Assembly: GCF_017589465.1 (NCBI RefSeq)
Contig: NZ_JAELYA010000001.1
Coordinates: 930,001 to 994,000, forward strand
From: Pseudomonas schmalbachii
GTDB taxonomy: Bacteria > Pseudomonadota > Gammaproteobacteria > Pseudomonadales > Pseudomonadaceae
Length of the DNA stretch: 64,000 bases
Reading direction: 5' to 3'
Of the stretch, positions 28,750 to 40,400 are shown in pieces. Position numbers and translations under genes: made by a program. Numbering within the stretch: position 1 is the first letter of the stretch; every line of letters starts with the position of its first letter. The notes beneath the pieces were generated by a model that did not search any database, was not told the origin of the DNA, and saw only the letters and a program-made list of their open reading frames with translations.

Positions 28750-29530
28750 ACGCCGTGGCGGCCTGTACCACCGGCTGGTGGTCTACGGACTGTTCCTCAT
28801 CCTGCTGCTGCCGCTGGCCGCCACCCTGGTCTACTCGCTGGCCACGCAATGGTCGGCCAGCGTGCTGCCGGACGGCCTGACCCTGAAGTGGTACATGCAG
28901 CTGTGGAGCGACCCGCGCTTCCTGGCCGCCTTCGGCCAGTCGCTGCTGGTGTGCTTCGGCGCGCTGGTGCTCAGCGTGCTGCTGGTGCTGCCGCTGATGT
29001 TCGTCGTGCACTACTACTTCCCGCGCCTGGACGCGCTGATGAACGTGCTGATCCTGCTGCCCTTCGCCGTGCCGCCGGTGGTGTCCTCGGTCGGCCTGCT
29101 GCAGATTTATGCGTCCGGCCCGCTGCCGCTGGTGGGCACGCCGTGGATGCTGGTCGGCTGCTACTTCACCATCGCCCTGCCGTTCATGTACCGGGCGATC
29201 AGCAACAACCTGCAGGCGATCAACCTGCACGACCTGATGGACGCCGCCCACCTGCTCGGCGCCAGCACCTGGCAGGCGGCACTGCTGGTGGTGCTGCCGA
29301 ACCTGCGCAAGGGCCTGATGGTGGCGCTGTTCCTGTCGTTCTCCTTCCTGATCGGCGAGTTCGTCTTCGCCAACCTGCTGGTCGGCACCCGCTACGAGAC
29401 GCTGCAGGTGTTCCTCAACAACATGCGCAACGCCAGCGGCCACTACACCAGCGCGGTGGTCATCTCCTACTTCGCTTTCGTCCTGCTGTTCACCTGGGCG
29501 GCCAATCGCCTGAACCGGGACAAGGATTGA
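28736..29530 (+). CDS. ABC transporter permease (second)
   Basis: The 264-residue protein has six hydrophobic helices and the EAA-type loop DAAHLLGASTWQAALLVVLPNLRKGL. It is the PotC-like partner of the preceding permease. The ribosome site lies inside the end of the first permease gene (RBS-like CGGAG), indicating coupled translation. Confidence 0.9.
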   Translation: MPRTERRGGLYHRLVVYGLFLILLLPLAATLVYSLATQWSASVLPDGLTLKWYMQLWSDPRFLAAFGQSLLVCFGALVLSVLLVLPLMFVVHYYFPRLDALMNVLILLPFAVPPVVSSVGLLQIYASGPLPLVGTPWMLVGCYFTIALPFMYRAISNNLQAINLHDLMDAAHLLGASTWQAALLVVLPNLRKGLMVALFLSFSFLIGEFVFANLLVGTRYETLQVFLNNMRNASGHYTSAVVISYFAFVLLFTWAANRLNRDKD

Positions 29531-29532
29531 GC

Positions 29533-30531
29533 ATGGCTTTCCTCAGCGTCGAACGACTGAACAAGAGTTTCGGCAGCACCACGGTGTTCAACGACATCGA
29601 CTTCTCCGCCGAGCGCGGCGAGTTCGTCACCCTGCTCGGCCCCAGCGGCTGCGGCAAGTCCACCCTGCTGCGCTGCATCTCCGGGCTGACCACGGTGGAC
29701 AGCGGGCGCATCCTCATCGACGGCCAGGACGTGGTGCCGGTGAGCCCGCAGAAGCGCGGCATCGCCATGGTGTTCCAGAGCTACGCGCTGTTCCCCAACA
29801 TGACCGTGCAGCAGAACGTTGCCTTCGGCCTGCGCATGCAGAAGGTGCCCGCCGACGAGGCGCGCCAGCGGGTCGCCGAGACCCTGGAGCTGGTCGAGCT
29901 GACCGGCCTCACCGGGCGCTACCCGCACCAGCTCTCCGGCGGCCAGTGCCAGCGGGTGGCGCTGGCCCGCTCGCTGATCACCCGGCCGCGCCTGCTGCTG
30001 CTCGACGAGCCGCTGTCGGCGCTGGACGCGCGCATCCGCAAGCACCTGCGCGAGCAGATCCGCCGCATCCAGCGCGAGCTGCAGCTGACCACTGTGTTCG
30101 TCACCCACGACCAGGAAGAGGCGCTGACCCTGTCCGACCGCATCGTCCTGATGAACGCCGGGCGCATCGTCCAGAGCGGCGACGCGGAGACCCTCTACAC
30201 GGCGCCGGAAAACCTGTTCGCCGCCGGCTTCATCGGCAACTACAACCTGCTCGACGCCACGCAAGCCAGCCGCCTGCTGGGGCGCACCGTCGAGCGGCAG
30301 GTGGCGATCCGCCCCGAGTCCCTGCGCCTGAACCCCGAGCCCGGCGACGCCATCGAAGCCCGCGTGCTGTCGCGCAGCCTGCTGGGCAACATTATCCGCT
30401 ACCGGGTCGAGGCCGCCGGCGTGGAGCTGACGGTGGACGTCCTCAACCGCAGCGCCGAACGCCTGTACCCGGCCGGCAGCCGGCTGGGCCTGCAAATCGA
30501 CCACGACAGCATCCGCGAACTGACTGGATGA
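29533..30531 (+). CDS. ABC transporter ATPase with TOBE domain
   Basis: The 332-residue ATPase has Walker A GPSGCGKS near residues 36-43, signature LSGGQCQRVALAR, Walker B LLLLDEP and the H-loop VTHDQ. The C-terminal ~100 residues form a TOBE-type regulatory domain (VAIRPESLRLNPEPGD..), as in PotA/FbpC/PhnT importers. It begins two bases after the second permease stop and ends the operon. It may power the importer encoded at 25992-29530. Confidence 0.92.
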   Translation: MAFLSVERLNKSFGSTTVFNDIDFSAERGEFVTLLGPSGCGKSTLLRCISGLTTVDSGRILIDGQDVVPVSPQKRGIAMVFQSYALFPNMTVQQNVAFGLRMQKVPADEARQRVAETLELVELTGLTGRYPHQLSGGQCQRVALARSLITRPRLLLLDEPLSALDARIRKHLREQIRRIQRELQLTTVFVTHDQEEALTLSDRIVLMNAGRIVQSGDAETLYTAPENLFAAGFIGNYNLLDATQASRLLGRTVERQVAIRPESLRLNPEPGDAIEARVLSRSLLGNIIRYRVEAAGVELTVDVLNRSAERLYPAGSRLGLQIDHDSIRELTG

Positions 30532-30632
30532 CCGGGGCTGAACGGACAGGGAAAAGACTCATCGCGGAGGGTGAAACTGTAGGAGCAACTGTCTTGCATC
30601 CTGCGTAACTACGTGGCTGGACCAGAACCCGC

Positions 30633-30705
30633 GTAGGTTGGTGCTGAACGCAGTGAAGCCCAACGATGGCTATGTTGGGCTTCGCGTTGCTCAGCACCAA
30701 CCTAC
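30633..30705. repeat. REPIN, family A
   Basis: Arms GTAGGTTGGTGCTGAACGC and GCTCAGCACCAACCTAC. It sits in the convergent gap between the ABC ATPase and the FimV-like gene. A degenerate solo REP (GTAGGAGCAACTGTCTTGC) precedes it at about 30579. Confidence 0.9.
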
Positions 30706-30766
30706 GGTGAGCATTGCAGCCCGCAGGCCCGCAAGTCGCAGGGAGGGAACGCCGGGGAAAAGAAAA

Positions 30767-30787
30767 AGCCCGGCGCTGAACCGGGCT
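30767..30787 (-). terminator. Terminator of the FimV-like gene
   Basis: AGCCCGG (30767-30773) pairs with CCGGGCT (30781-30787). On the minus strand the hairpin is followed by TTTTCTTTT, a strong intrinsic terminator, 21 bases after the stop codon at 30809. Confidence 0.87.
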
Positions 30788-30808
30788 CCATCTCCAAGCT
30801 GAAAGAAC

Positions 30809-32923
30809 TCAGGCAATCTTCGCCAGCAGCTCCCGCGCCTCGGCTTTCTCCTCGGTGTCGCCGTCCTCGATCACCTGCTTGAGGATGCGGTAGGCCTCGT
30901 CGAGGTTTCCGCTGTCGATGCAGGCGCGGGCGCGGTCCAGGCTGGCAAGCAGTTCGTCATGGTGGGCGGAGACTTCCTCCAGATCGCGCACGAAGTCGCC
31001 ATCCTCCAGCAGAACGTCCTGACCGCCGAACACCTTGGCCTGTTGCTCGGCGTCCAGGTCGAATTCTTCGACGACCTCCGGCAGCTCGAACAGGTTGCTG
31101 CTGAACTCGTCGGTCAGATCGTCATTCAGTTCGACCTGCTTCTTCTTGCTGCACAGCGGATTATCCAGCGGGTTTTCCAGGCTGTCCCAGTCGAGGTCCC
31201 AGGCAATCTCGTTCGGGCCATTCCGGGCTCCTGCCACGGACTCGCTGGCAACCGTGGGTGCCGGACCCTCCAGTTCGATTTCGTCCCAGTCGGCGTCGCC
31301 CAGCGGCTCGGCGGGCTTCTCCGCCTCCACGACCGCTTGCGCCATCGCCGGATAGTGCGCCCTGATCTGCTCGATCTCCTTCGGATCAACACCCAGGCCC
31401 AGCAGCACCTGCGCCTGCTCCTGGAAGCCGCGGACATCGCCCAGTTCGGCGAGAACCGTCATCAGCTTCAGGCGCATGTCCATGCGTGCCGGGTGCCGGG
31501 CAATGGATTCGTTCAGCATGTCGCGGGCGTGGCCGTAGCGCCCATAGGCGATGTAGATGTTCGCCCCTTCCAGGCCATCGGTGCTGGCGGTCGGCAACTT
31601 CAGCACGGCCGCTCCACTTGCCGCAGGGGCCGCTGCCTTGGCTCGCCGGGTGGGTTGCACCACTTCCAGGGCGTCATACAGGTCTTCTTCGTCGAATTCG
31701 GAGGCAGGAAGCTCGGCCTCGACAGGCGTGTCGTCCGGTTTTTCCGACTTCCGGCGGCGCGCCAGCAGCAAGCCGCCGAGCAGCGCGAACAGCCCGCCGA
31801 CCATCATCCAGCGCCAGCTGGAATCTTCCGTCGCTGCACTGGCCGTGGCGGCCGGGGCGGCTGCAGGAGCCTGTTGCGCCGGAGCCGGAGCCGCAGCGGC
31901 AGGCGCCGCTTGTGCCTTGGCGTCGTTTTCCTGGCGGCGCTGCAGTTCCGCCTGCAATTGCTGGATCTGCCGGTCACGGTCCTCCAGCGACTTCAGCATG
32001 CTGCCCAGTTGCTGTTCCATGCTGTCCAGCCGAGAACTCAGGCGGGAGCGCTCGTCGGTGAGTTCGGCCAGTTCGGTATTGGCATTGCTGACAGCGGCTG
32101 CAGTGACGGGTGCCGCTGGTGCAGTGGGTACCGTCGGTGCAGCCGGCGCGGCGGCTTCGACGCGCGATGCCGGCTGGGTGGCGGCCACGGCGGGCTGCGC
32201 GGGCTTCACCGGCGCCTCGGCGCTGGCAGGGAGAGTCAGGGTCTGGCCGGCCTTCAGGCGATGCGGATCGCCATTGATGAAGGCCTGCGGATTGAGCTGG
32301 TGGATGCCGTCCATCAACTGCGCGTGCGCGGTACCTCTGGCGCCCAGGCGCGAGGCGATGCTCCACAGGGTGTCGTTCCTGACCGTGGTGTAGCGCCCTT
32401 CTCCGGCGGCAATCGGTTTGCGCGCCACGGCGGCCTGACGCGGCGCAGCCTGGCGACGCACGCTCGGCTGGGCGGCAGGAGCGGCAACGTAGCGCTCGGT
32501 CGCGCTCGACACGCCTCGCGGCGCATAACCAGGCGGATCGAGCAGCACGGTGTACTCGCGCATCAGGCGGCCGTTGGGACGTTCCACTTCGAGCAGGAAG
32601 CTCATGTAGGGCTCGCGCACCGGTTGCGTCGAGCGCACCTTGATGTAGCTGCGACCGCCGCGGATCACCGGAGTGAAGCGCAGATCCTGGAGGGACATGA
32701 AGCGTTCGACGCCGGCCTGCCGGAAGGCGGCTTCACTGGCCAGGCGGGCGATCAGTTCGTCGGCGCCGAGATTGCCGACCTGGAGCAGTTCGATATCGGC
32801 ATCGAGGGGTTGGTTGAGGGCCGAGTGCACGGTGACTTCACCGAGCCCCAAGGCATACGCGTGGCCAGCGATGGCCATCGACAGTGCAGCAAGCGCCAGG
32901 GGAATTCTATTTGTTCTAGCCAT
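30809..32923 (-). CDS. FimV-family LysM inner-membrane protein
   Basis: This 704-residue protein has the FimV layout. A signal peptide (ending HAYALG) leads into the N-terminal FimV domain GEVTVHSALNQPLDADIEL. A LysM motif follows near residues 180-245 (YTTVRNDTLWSIASRLG..LKAGQTLTLPA), then Ala/Pro-rich and coiled-coil segments (about 290-340). One transmembrane helix (WMMVGGLFALLGGLLLARRRK) leads to an acidic cytoplasmic region ending in a TPR-like FimV C-terminal domain (LDRARACIDSGNLDEAYRILKQVI). FimV proteins organise polar assemblies such as type IV pili. This is probably the second, shorter FimV paralogue known next to a MarR gene in P. aeruginosa. The ATG at 32923 follows TTGGGG. Confidence 0.85.
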   Translation of the reverse strand: MARTNRIPLALAALSMAIAGHAYALGLGEVTVHSALNQPLDADIELLQVGNLGADELIARLASEAAFRQAGVERFMSLQDLRFTPVIRGGRSYIKVRSTQPVREPYMSFLLEVERPNGRLMREYTVLLDPPGYAPRGVSSATERYVAAPAAQPSVRRQAAPRQAAVARKPIAAGEGRYTTVRNDTLWSIASRLGARGTAHAQLMDGIHQLNPQAFINGDPHRLKAGQTLTLPASAEAPVKPAQPAVAATQPASRVEAAAPAAPTVPTAPAAPVTAAAVSNANTELAELTDERSRLSSRLDSMEQQLGSMLKSLEDRDRQIQQLQAELQRRQENDAKAQAAPAAAAPAPAQQAPAAAPAATASAATEDSSWRWMMVGGLFALLGGLLLARRRKSEKPDDTPVEAELPASEFDEEDLYDALEVVQPTRRAKAAAPAASGAAVLKLPTASTDGLEGANIYIAYGRYGHARDMLNESIARHPARMDMRLKLMTVLAELGDVRGFQEQAQVLLGLGVDPKEIEQIRAHYPAMAQAVVEAEKPAEPLGDADWDEIELEGPAPTVASESVAGARNGPNEIAWDLDWDSLENPLDNPLCSKKKQVELNDDLTDEFSSNLFELPEVVEEFDLDAEQQAKVFGGQDVLLEDGDFVRDLEEVSAHHDELLASLDRARACIDSGNLDEAYRILKQVIEDGDTEEKAEARELLAKIA

Positions 32924-33218
32924 GACCCCAACCTTTAAATTCCGGGACAACAAGCCTTCCCGGCTACCCGAAAGCCGAAGGCGGCGGGCAATGCCAGGTC
33001 CACATGCTTGACTTCAATCGAAATCCAGCCCTCACACGCCTTCAGTCGGACCTGTAACAAACAGGAACACTGCAATCACGGATAGGTGCAAATAGCGATT
33101 TGGTCAAGATAACTCGTCAAAATTCCAACGAGCAACGCCTCTGAGCCCTTTATTTTCAAGGGTCAGAGGTCTGTCGTCAGAAAAATGGCAGAGGTGCCAG
33201 AATACTGTGAATCGCTTC
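32924..33218. other. Intergenic region with a bulged hairpin
   Basis: This 295-base gap lies between the FimV-like gene (promoter side) and the end of the marR gene. At 33138-33169 CCTCTGA-G-CCCTT pairs with AAGGG-TCAGAGG around TTATTTTC or so, a 12-bp stem with one bulge; it may end the marR transcript although no T tract follows. I see no ORF here. Confidence 0.45.
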
Positions 33219-33653
33219 TCAGTTTTTCTCAAGATTGGCGAGGATTCGCGAGAGAATCCTTTGACATAACGCAACGTCCTCCTCGGAGACTCCGGAAAGT
33301 ACGTCGTTGCGAACGCTGGCGGCGATGCTTTCGATGTCGGCGATCAGCACGTCCGCCTTGGGGGTGAGGGCGATGTGCTTGGCGCGGCGGTCTTCCGCGA
33401 CCGCCAGGCGGCGGACCAGTCCCTGGGATTCGAGACCATCGAGCAGGCGCGCCAGGGTCGGCCCCTCGACGCCCACGGATTGGGCCAGTTCGCGTTGTGT
33501 CGGGACGTTGGCGTTGCGTGCAAGGTGAAGCAGTACCAGCCAGCGAGCCTGCGACAGCCCCAGGTGGCTGAGGCGACGGTCGAGTTCCGCACGCCAGGCG
33601 CGGGAAGCCTGGGCGAGCTGGGTACCGAAGTAGTGCTTATCGTTATCGGACAT
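33219..33653 (-). CDS. MarR-family transcriptional regulator
   Basis: The 144-residue regulator has the MarR winged helix at about residues 35-105, with recognition region VPTQRELAQSVGVEGPTLARLLDGLESQGLVRRL and wing DRRAKHIALT. Its ligand is unknown. Only its own promoter region faces it, and that region carries several AT-rich palindromes (33671-33704), so autoregulation is likely. It resembles the SlyA/PA3341-type regulators. Confidence 0.88.
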   Translation of the reverse strand: MSDNDKHYFGTQLAQASRAWRAELDRRLSHLGLSQARWLVLLHLARNANVPTQRELAQSVGVEGPTLARLLDGLESQGLVRRLAVAEDRRAKHIALTPKADVLIADIESIAASVRNDVLSGVSEEDVALCQRILSRILANLEKN

Positions 33654-33670
33654 TGTGGAGCAACTTTCGG

Positions 33671-33704
33671 GCTAATTGATTTGACTAATTATTAGCCTGC
33701 TAAT
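33671..33704 (-). promoter_or_regulatory. Candidate MarR operators upstream of marR
   Basis: Two overlapping dyads occur within 34 bases of very AT-rich sequence: CTAATTATTAG (33685-33695) and the perfect ATTAGC-CT-GCTAAT (33691-33704), preceded by a GCTAATT half site at 33671. MarR proteins bind palindromes of this size and type at their own promoters. The region lies 18-51 bases upstream of the start codon. Confidence 0.55.
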
Positions 33705-33764
33705 CAAGGCAGCACAATGCCGAAGTTGTGGCCGACTGTGTCGCCCCGCGGGGACGCAGGATGG

Positions 33765-33846
33765 GTAGGTTGGCGCTGAACGCAGCGAAGCCCAACATCG
33801 GTCCGGCATTGGCACGTTGGGCTTCGCAAGCTCAGCACCAACCTAC
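33765..33846. repeat. REPIN, family A
   Basis: Arms GTAGGTTGGCGCTGAACGC and GCTCAGCACCAACCTAC, lying 12 bases beyond the recQ stop codon on its minus-strand downstream side. Confidence 0.9.
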
Positions 33847-33857
33847 GTGGAGCTGAC

Positions 33858-36005
<2,148 letters not shown>

Positions 36006-36357
36006 GGGGGACTCCGGATCGAAGCGGCGCATTATACGCAAGCGCGTCGCTCGTAACCGGTCAGCCGTCGCGGATGGCGCTGTAAATGTCCGGAATGTGT
36101 CTGGAATGGGGGTTAGCGGTTGGCAGAAGCCCCCTCACCCCAACCCTCTCCCTGAGGGAGAGGGAGCTGTTCGGCGTGGATGGGAAATCCGTTGTCTCAG
36201 GTTCTGCCGTGTTGCCCCCTCTCCCATTGGGAGAGGGCTGGGGTGAGGGAAACCCAGCCAACACCCCGGAAACCCTCTGCCACCGGCCTTCAGCTTTTGC
36301 CCACAGCCCCCGGCTCGACTACAATTCAGGCCCGCATCCCCGTCGAGGTAGTAACCG
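36006..36357. repeat. Intergenic region with a family C inverted repeat
   Basis: The gap between the divergent recQ and yecA-like genes holds a family C element at 36131-36249. Its arms CCCTCACCCCAACCCTCTCC and GGAGAGGGCTGGGGTGAGGG enclose a less conserved centre, and each arm carries its own CTCTCCC/GGGAGAG hairpin. This family lacks the GTAG end of the REP elements. No ORF is evident. Confidence 0.85.
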
Positions 36358-36945
36358 ATGTCCTTCACCGAACAGCTGTCCCGCCTGCAAGCCTTTCTCG
36401 ATGCCGATGACCTGCACGAGGAAGCCTTGGACTACGTGGCGGCACACGGTTACCTGACCGCCCTGGCGATCTGTCCGGAGGAAGTGCCGGAGCGCGAGTG
36501 GATCGATGCCCTGTTCGCCGAGCCGCCGCACTATCGCAGCGAAGAGGAAAAGGCGGAGATCGAAAGCACCCTGGTGGTGCTCAAGGGCCAGATCACCCGC
36601 ATGCTCGCCAGCGACGAGGAACTGGAACTGCCCTGCGATCCCGAACTCGGCCAGGATCCGGACGACTCGGATATCCGCGGCTGGTGCATCGGTTTCATGG
36701 AAGGCGTGTTCCTCCGCGAGGCGATCTGGTTCGAGCAGGCCGAAGAGGAAGTCAGCGAGCTGCTGCTGCCGATCATGGTCGGTTCCGGCCTGTTCGACGA
36801 ACAGCAGGAGTTCGAGGAAATCGTCCGCGACCGCCACCTGGTGGACGACATGGTCGCGCAGATTCCCGAGCTGCTGACCAACCTGTTCCTGCTCTGCCAG
36901 GCACCGGAAGAAAAGCCCGCACTGCTCAAGCCGCGCCATCACTAA
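36358..36945 (+). CDS. YecA family protein (UPF0149)
   Basis: The 195-residue acidic, mainly helical protein matches the UPF0149/YecA family, with the diagnostic block GWCIGFMEGVFLREAIW near residue 120 and LLLPIMVGSG after it. There is no SEC-C zinc motif at its C-terminus, unlike E. coli YecA. Function is unknown. The start follows GAGGTAGTAACCG. The next gene begins directly after its TAA stop. Confidence 0.85.
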   Translation: MSFTEQLSRLQAFLDADDLHEEALDYVAAHGYLTALAICPEEVPEREWIDALFAEPPHYRSEEEKAEIESTLVVLKGQITRMLASDEELELPCDPELGQDPDDSDIRGWCIGFMEGVFLREAIWFEQAEEEVSELLLPIMVGSGLFDEQQEFEEIVRDRHLVDDMVAQIPELLTNLFLLCQAPEEKPALLKPRHH

Positions 36946-37338
36946 GTGGAAGCACGTCGCAACACCCCGGCGTGGGTGCGTTATTGCCTGCTCTGCGTCG
37001 GCTGGCTGAGCGTGGTGCTCGGCGTGATCGGCATCTTCCTGCCGGTCCTGCCGACCACGCCCTTCCTGCTGCTTGCGGCGGCCTGCTTCATGCGCAGCTC
37101 CCAGCGCTTCTACGACTGGCTGGTCTACCACCCCAGGCTGGGCCCGTGGATTCGCGACTATCTCGACGGCGAGGGCATTCCGCTCAGGGGCAAGATCTAC
37201 ACCCTGGCGCTGATGTGGACCAGCATCGCCTTCTCCTGCTACCTGGTGCGCCGCCCCATCGCCTGGGCGTTCATGCTGACCAGCGCGACGCTGGTGTCGA
37301 TCTACATCCTGCGCCTGAAGACCCGCGAACTGCACTGA
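36946..37338 (+). CDS. DUF454 (YbaN-like) inner-membrane protein
   Basis: The 130-residue protein has three to four hydrophobic helices and the DUF454 signature VLPTTPFLLLAAACFMRSSQRFYDWLVYHPRLGPWIRDY. It starts with GTG immediately after the YecA-like stop codon (no gap), so it is read by reinitiation. Function is unknown. Confidence 0.88.
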   Translation: MEARRNTPAWVRYCLLCVGWLSVVLGVIGIFLPVLPTTPFLLLAAACFMRSSQRFYDWLVYHPRLGPWIRDYLDGEGIPLRGKIYTLALMWTSIAFSCYLVRRPIAWAFMLTSATLVSIYILRLKTRELH

Positions 37339-37369
37339 AGCCCCGGAACCCTGGTCGTTGGGCGCCCCC

Positions 37370-37454
37370 GTAGGTTGGGCTGAGGTACGAAGCCCAACGA
37401 TCTTGCCCCGGTACGTGCTGCTGTTGGGCTTCGCTGCGCTCAGCACCAACCTAC
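37370..37454. repeat. REPIN, family A
   Basis: Arms GTAGGTTGGGCTGAGGTAC and GCTCAGCACCAACCTAC, in the convergent gap between the YbaN-like and RND genes. Confidence 0.9.
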
Positions 37455-37478
37455 ATTCTGACCGCTCAACCCTGGCAC

Positions 37479-40400
37479 CTATCGTTGGGCTTCGCTGCGC
37501 TCAGCCCAACCTACGTTGCCGTGCTGGCCGCGATGGAACAGCCGATCCAGCGCCAGGTAGACCACCGGGGTGCTGAACAGGGTCAGCGCCTGGCTCACCA
37601 GCAACCCGCCGAACACCGCGATCCCCAGCGGCTGGCGCAGTTCCGAGCCGGTGCCGAAGCCGATCATCAGCGGCACCGCGCCGAGCATCGCCGCCAGAGT
37701 GGTCATCATGATCGGGCGGAAGCGCGCCAGGGCCGCCTCATGGATCGCCTCGTACGGCGCCAGCCCGCGCTGGCGCTGGGCGGCCAGGGCGAAGTCGATC
37801 ATCAGGATGCCGTTCTTCTTGACGATGCCGATCAGCAGCACCACCCCGATCAGCGCCATCACCGAGAACTCCTGCCCCCAGAGCCAGAGCATGAACACCG
37901 CGCCGATCCCCGCCGAAGGCAGCGTCGAGAGGATGGTCAGCGGGTGCACGAAGCTCTCGTAGAGCACGCCGAGGATGATGTACACCGCCACCAGCGCGGC
38001 GAGGATCAGCAGCGGCTGGGTCGCCAGCGAGCTCTGGAAGGCCCGGGCGGCGCCCTGGAACACGCCGATGATGGTCGACGGCATGCCGATCTCCTGCTGC
38101 ACCTGCTCGATCAGCCGCACCGCATCACCGAGCGGCATGCCCTCCTCCAGGTTGAACGACAGGTTGACCGCCGGGAGCATGCCGTTGTGGTTGATCTGCA
38201 GCGGTCCCGAGCGCTCCGGCGTGACCTGTGCGATGGCCGCCAGCGGGACCATCTCGCCGGTCAGCGGCGAACGCAGGTGGAACCACTCCAGGCTCTCCGC
38301 GCGGCCACGCTGGCGGGCGTCCAGTTCGAGGATCACCTTGTACTGGTTGACCTCGGTCTGGTACTCGCCGACCTGGCGCTGGCCGAAGGCGTCGTAGAGC
38401 GTCTGGCTGACATCCTCGGCGTTCAGGCCGAAGCGCGCCGCCGCCACCCGATCGATCTCCAGCGCGGTGATGCTGGCGCCGACCTGCAGGTCGTTGGACA
38501 CGTCGGCCAGCCCCGGTTCGGCCTTCAGCCGCTCGGTCAGGCGCTGCGCCCACAGCGCCAGCTGGCTGCTGTCGTTGCTGCGCAGGGCGAACTGGTAGAG
38601 CGTGCGCGCCGGGCCGATGTTGAGGTTGATGTCCTGCGCCGCACGCAGGTACAGGACGATCCCCGGCACCTTGGCCAGTTGCGGGCGCAGGCGATTGATG
38701 AAGCCGCCCACCGCGACGTCGCGGTCGCCGCGATCCTTGAGGACGATCCAGAAGCGCCCGTTGGCCAGGCTCTGGCTGCCGCCGGTGATGCCGATGGCGT
38801 GGTTGTAGGTGAGCACCGCCGGGTCGCGGGCGACGATCTCCGCCAGTTGCCGGTGCTTTTCCGCCATGTCGGCGTAGGAAATGTCTTCGGCGGCCTGGGT
38901 GGTGCCGAACACGAAGGCGGTGTCCTGCATCGGGAAGAAACCCTTGGGAATGCCTATATAGCCCGCCACCGCCAGCAGCACCGTGAAGCCGAAACCGACC
39001 AGCATCAGCCGCTGATGGCCGAGGGACCAGTCCAGCCCGCGCCGGTAGCCGGCCAGCAGCCAGCCGGACATGCCCCGGCCGTCGTGCTTCGGCAGGCTGC
39101 CCATGTAGCGCGAGGCGAGCATCGGCGCCAGAGTCAGCGCGGCGACCACGGAGATCAGGATCGCCACCGTCACGCTGAGGGCGAATTCGCGGAACAGCCG
39201 GCCGACGATGCCGCCCATGAACAGCAGCGGGATGAACGCGGCGATCAGCGAGAAGCTGATGGATATCACCGTGAAGCTGATCTCCGCCGCGCCCTGCAGG
39301 GCCGCATCGAGCTTCGACTGGCCCTGTTCCAGATGCCGGTGGATATTCTCCACCACCACGATGGCGTCGTCGACGATGAAGCCGACGGCGATGATCAGCG
39401 CCACCAGGGTCAGGTTGTTGAGGGTGAAGCCGAGCAGGTACATCGCCGCGAAGCTGGCACTCAGCGACACCGCCAGCACCGTGGCGACGATCAGGGTGGC
39501 GGAGAGCTGGCGGAGGAACAGCCCCATCACCATGATCACCAGCCCCATGGTCAGCAGCAGAGTCAGCTCCACCTCGTGCAGCGAGGCGCGGATGGTCCGC
39601 GTGCGGTCGTTGAGAACCTCCACCTCGACGCTCGCCGGCAGCATCTCGCGCAGGCGCGGCAGGGCCTCGCGGATGGCGTCGGTGGCCTCGACGATGTTCG
39701 CCCCCGGCTGGCGCAGCACTACCAGGGCCACCCCCGGCTTGCCGTTCGGCCAGGACTTCACGTAGTCGTCCTCCGGCGCGGCGACGATGCGCGCCACGTC
39801 CTTGAGGAACACCGGCGCGCCCTCGCGATAGGCAACCACCAGATTGTCGTACTCGCCGGGGCTGAACAGCTGGTCGTTGGCCGCCAGGGTGGAAACCCTT
39901 CCCTCGCCGAACAGCGCGCCCTTGGCCTGGTTGCGGCTGGCCGCCTGCAGCGACTGGCGCAGGTCGGCAAGGGTCAGGCGGTAAGCGGCGAGCTTCTCCG
40001 GCTGCGCCTGGATGCGGATCGCCGGGCGCTGCTGGCCGGCCATGAAGATCTGCCCCACCCCGGAAATCTGGCTGAGCTGGCGCGCCAGCAGCACTTCGGC
40101 GTAGTCGCTCAGCTCGATCAGCGGCATCAGGCTGGAACTGACGCTGAGGATCATGATCGGGCTGTCCGCCGGGTTGACCTTACGCCACACCGGCAGGTTC
40201 GGCATGTCGTCCGGCAGGCGCCCGGCAGCGGCATTGATCGCCGCCTGCACTTCCTGGGCGGCGACGTCGATGTTCTTCTCCAGTTCGAACTGCAGGGTCA
40301 GCACGGTGGAGCCGAGCGCGCTGCTGGAGGTCATCTCGCTGATCCCGGGGATCGCGCTGAACTGCACCTCCAGCGGCGTCGCCACCGCCGAGGCCATGGT

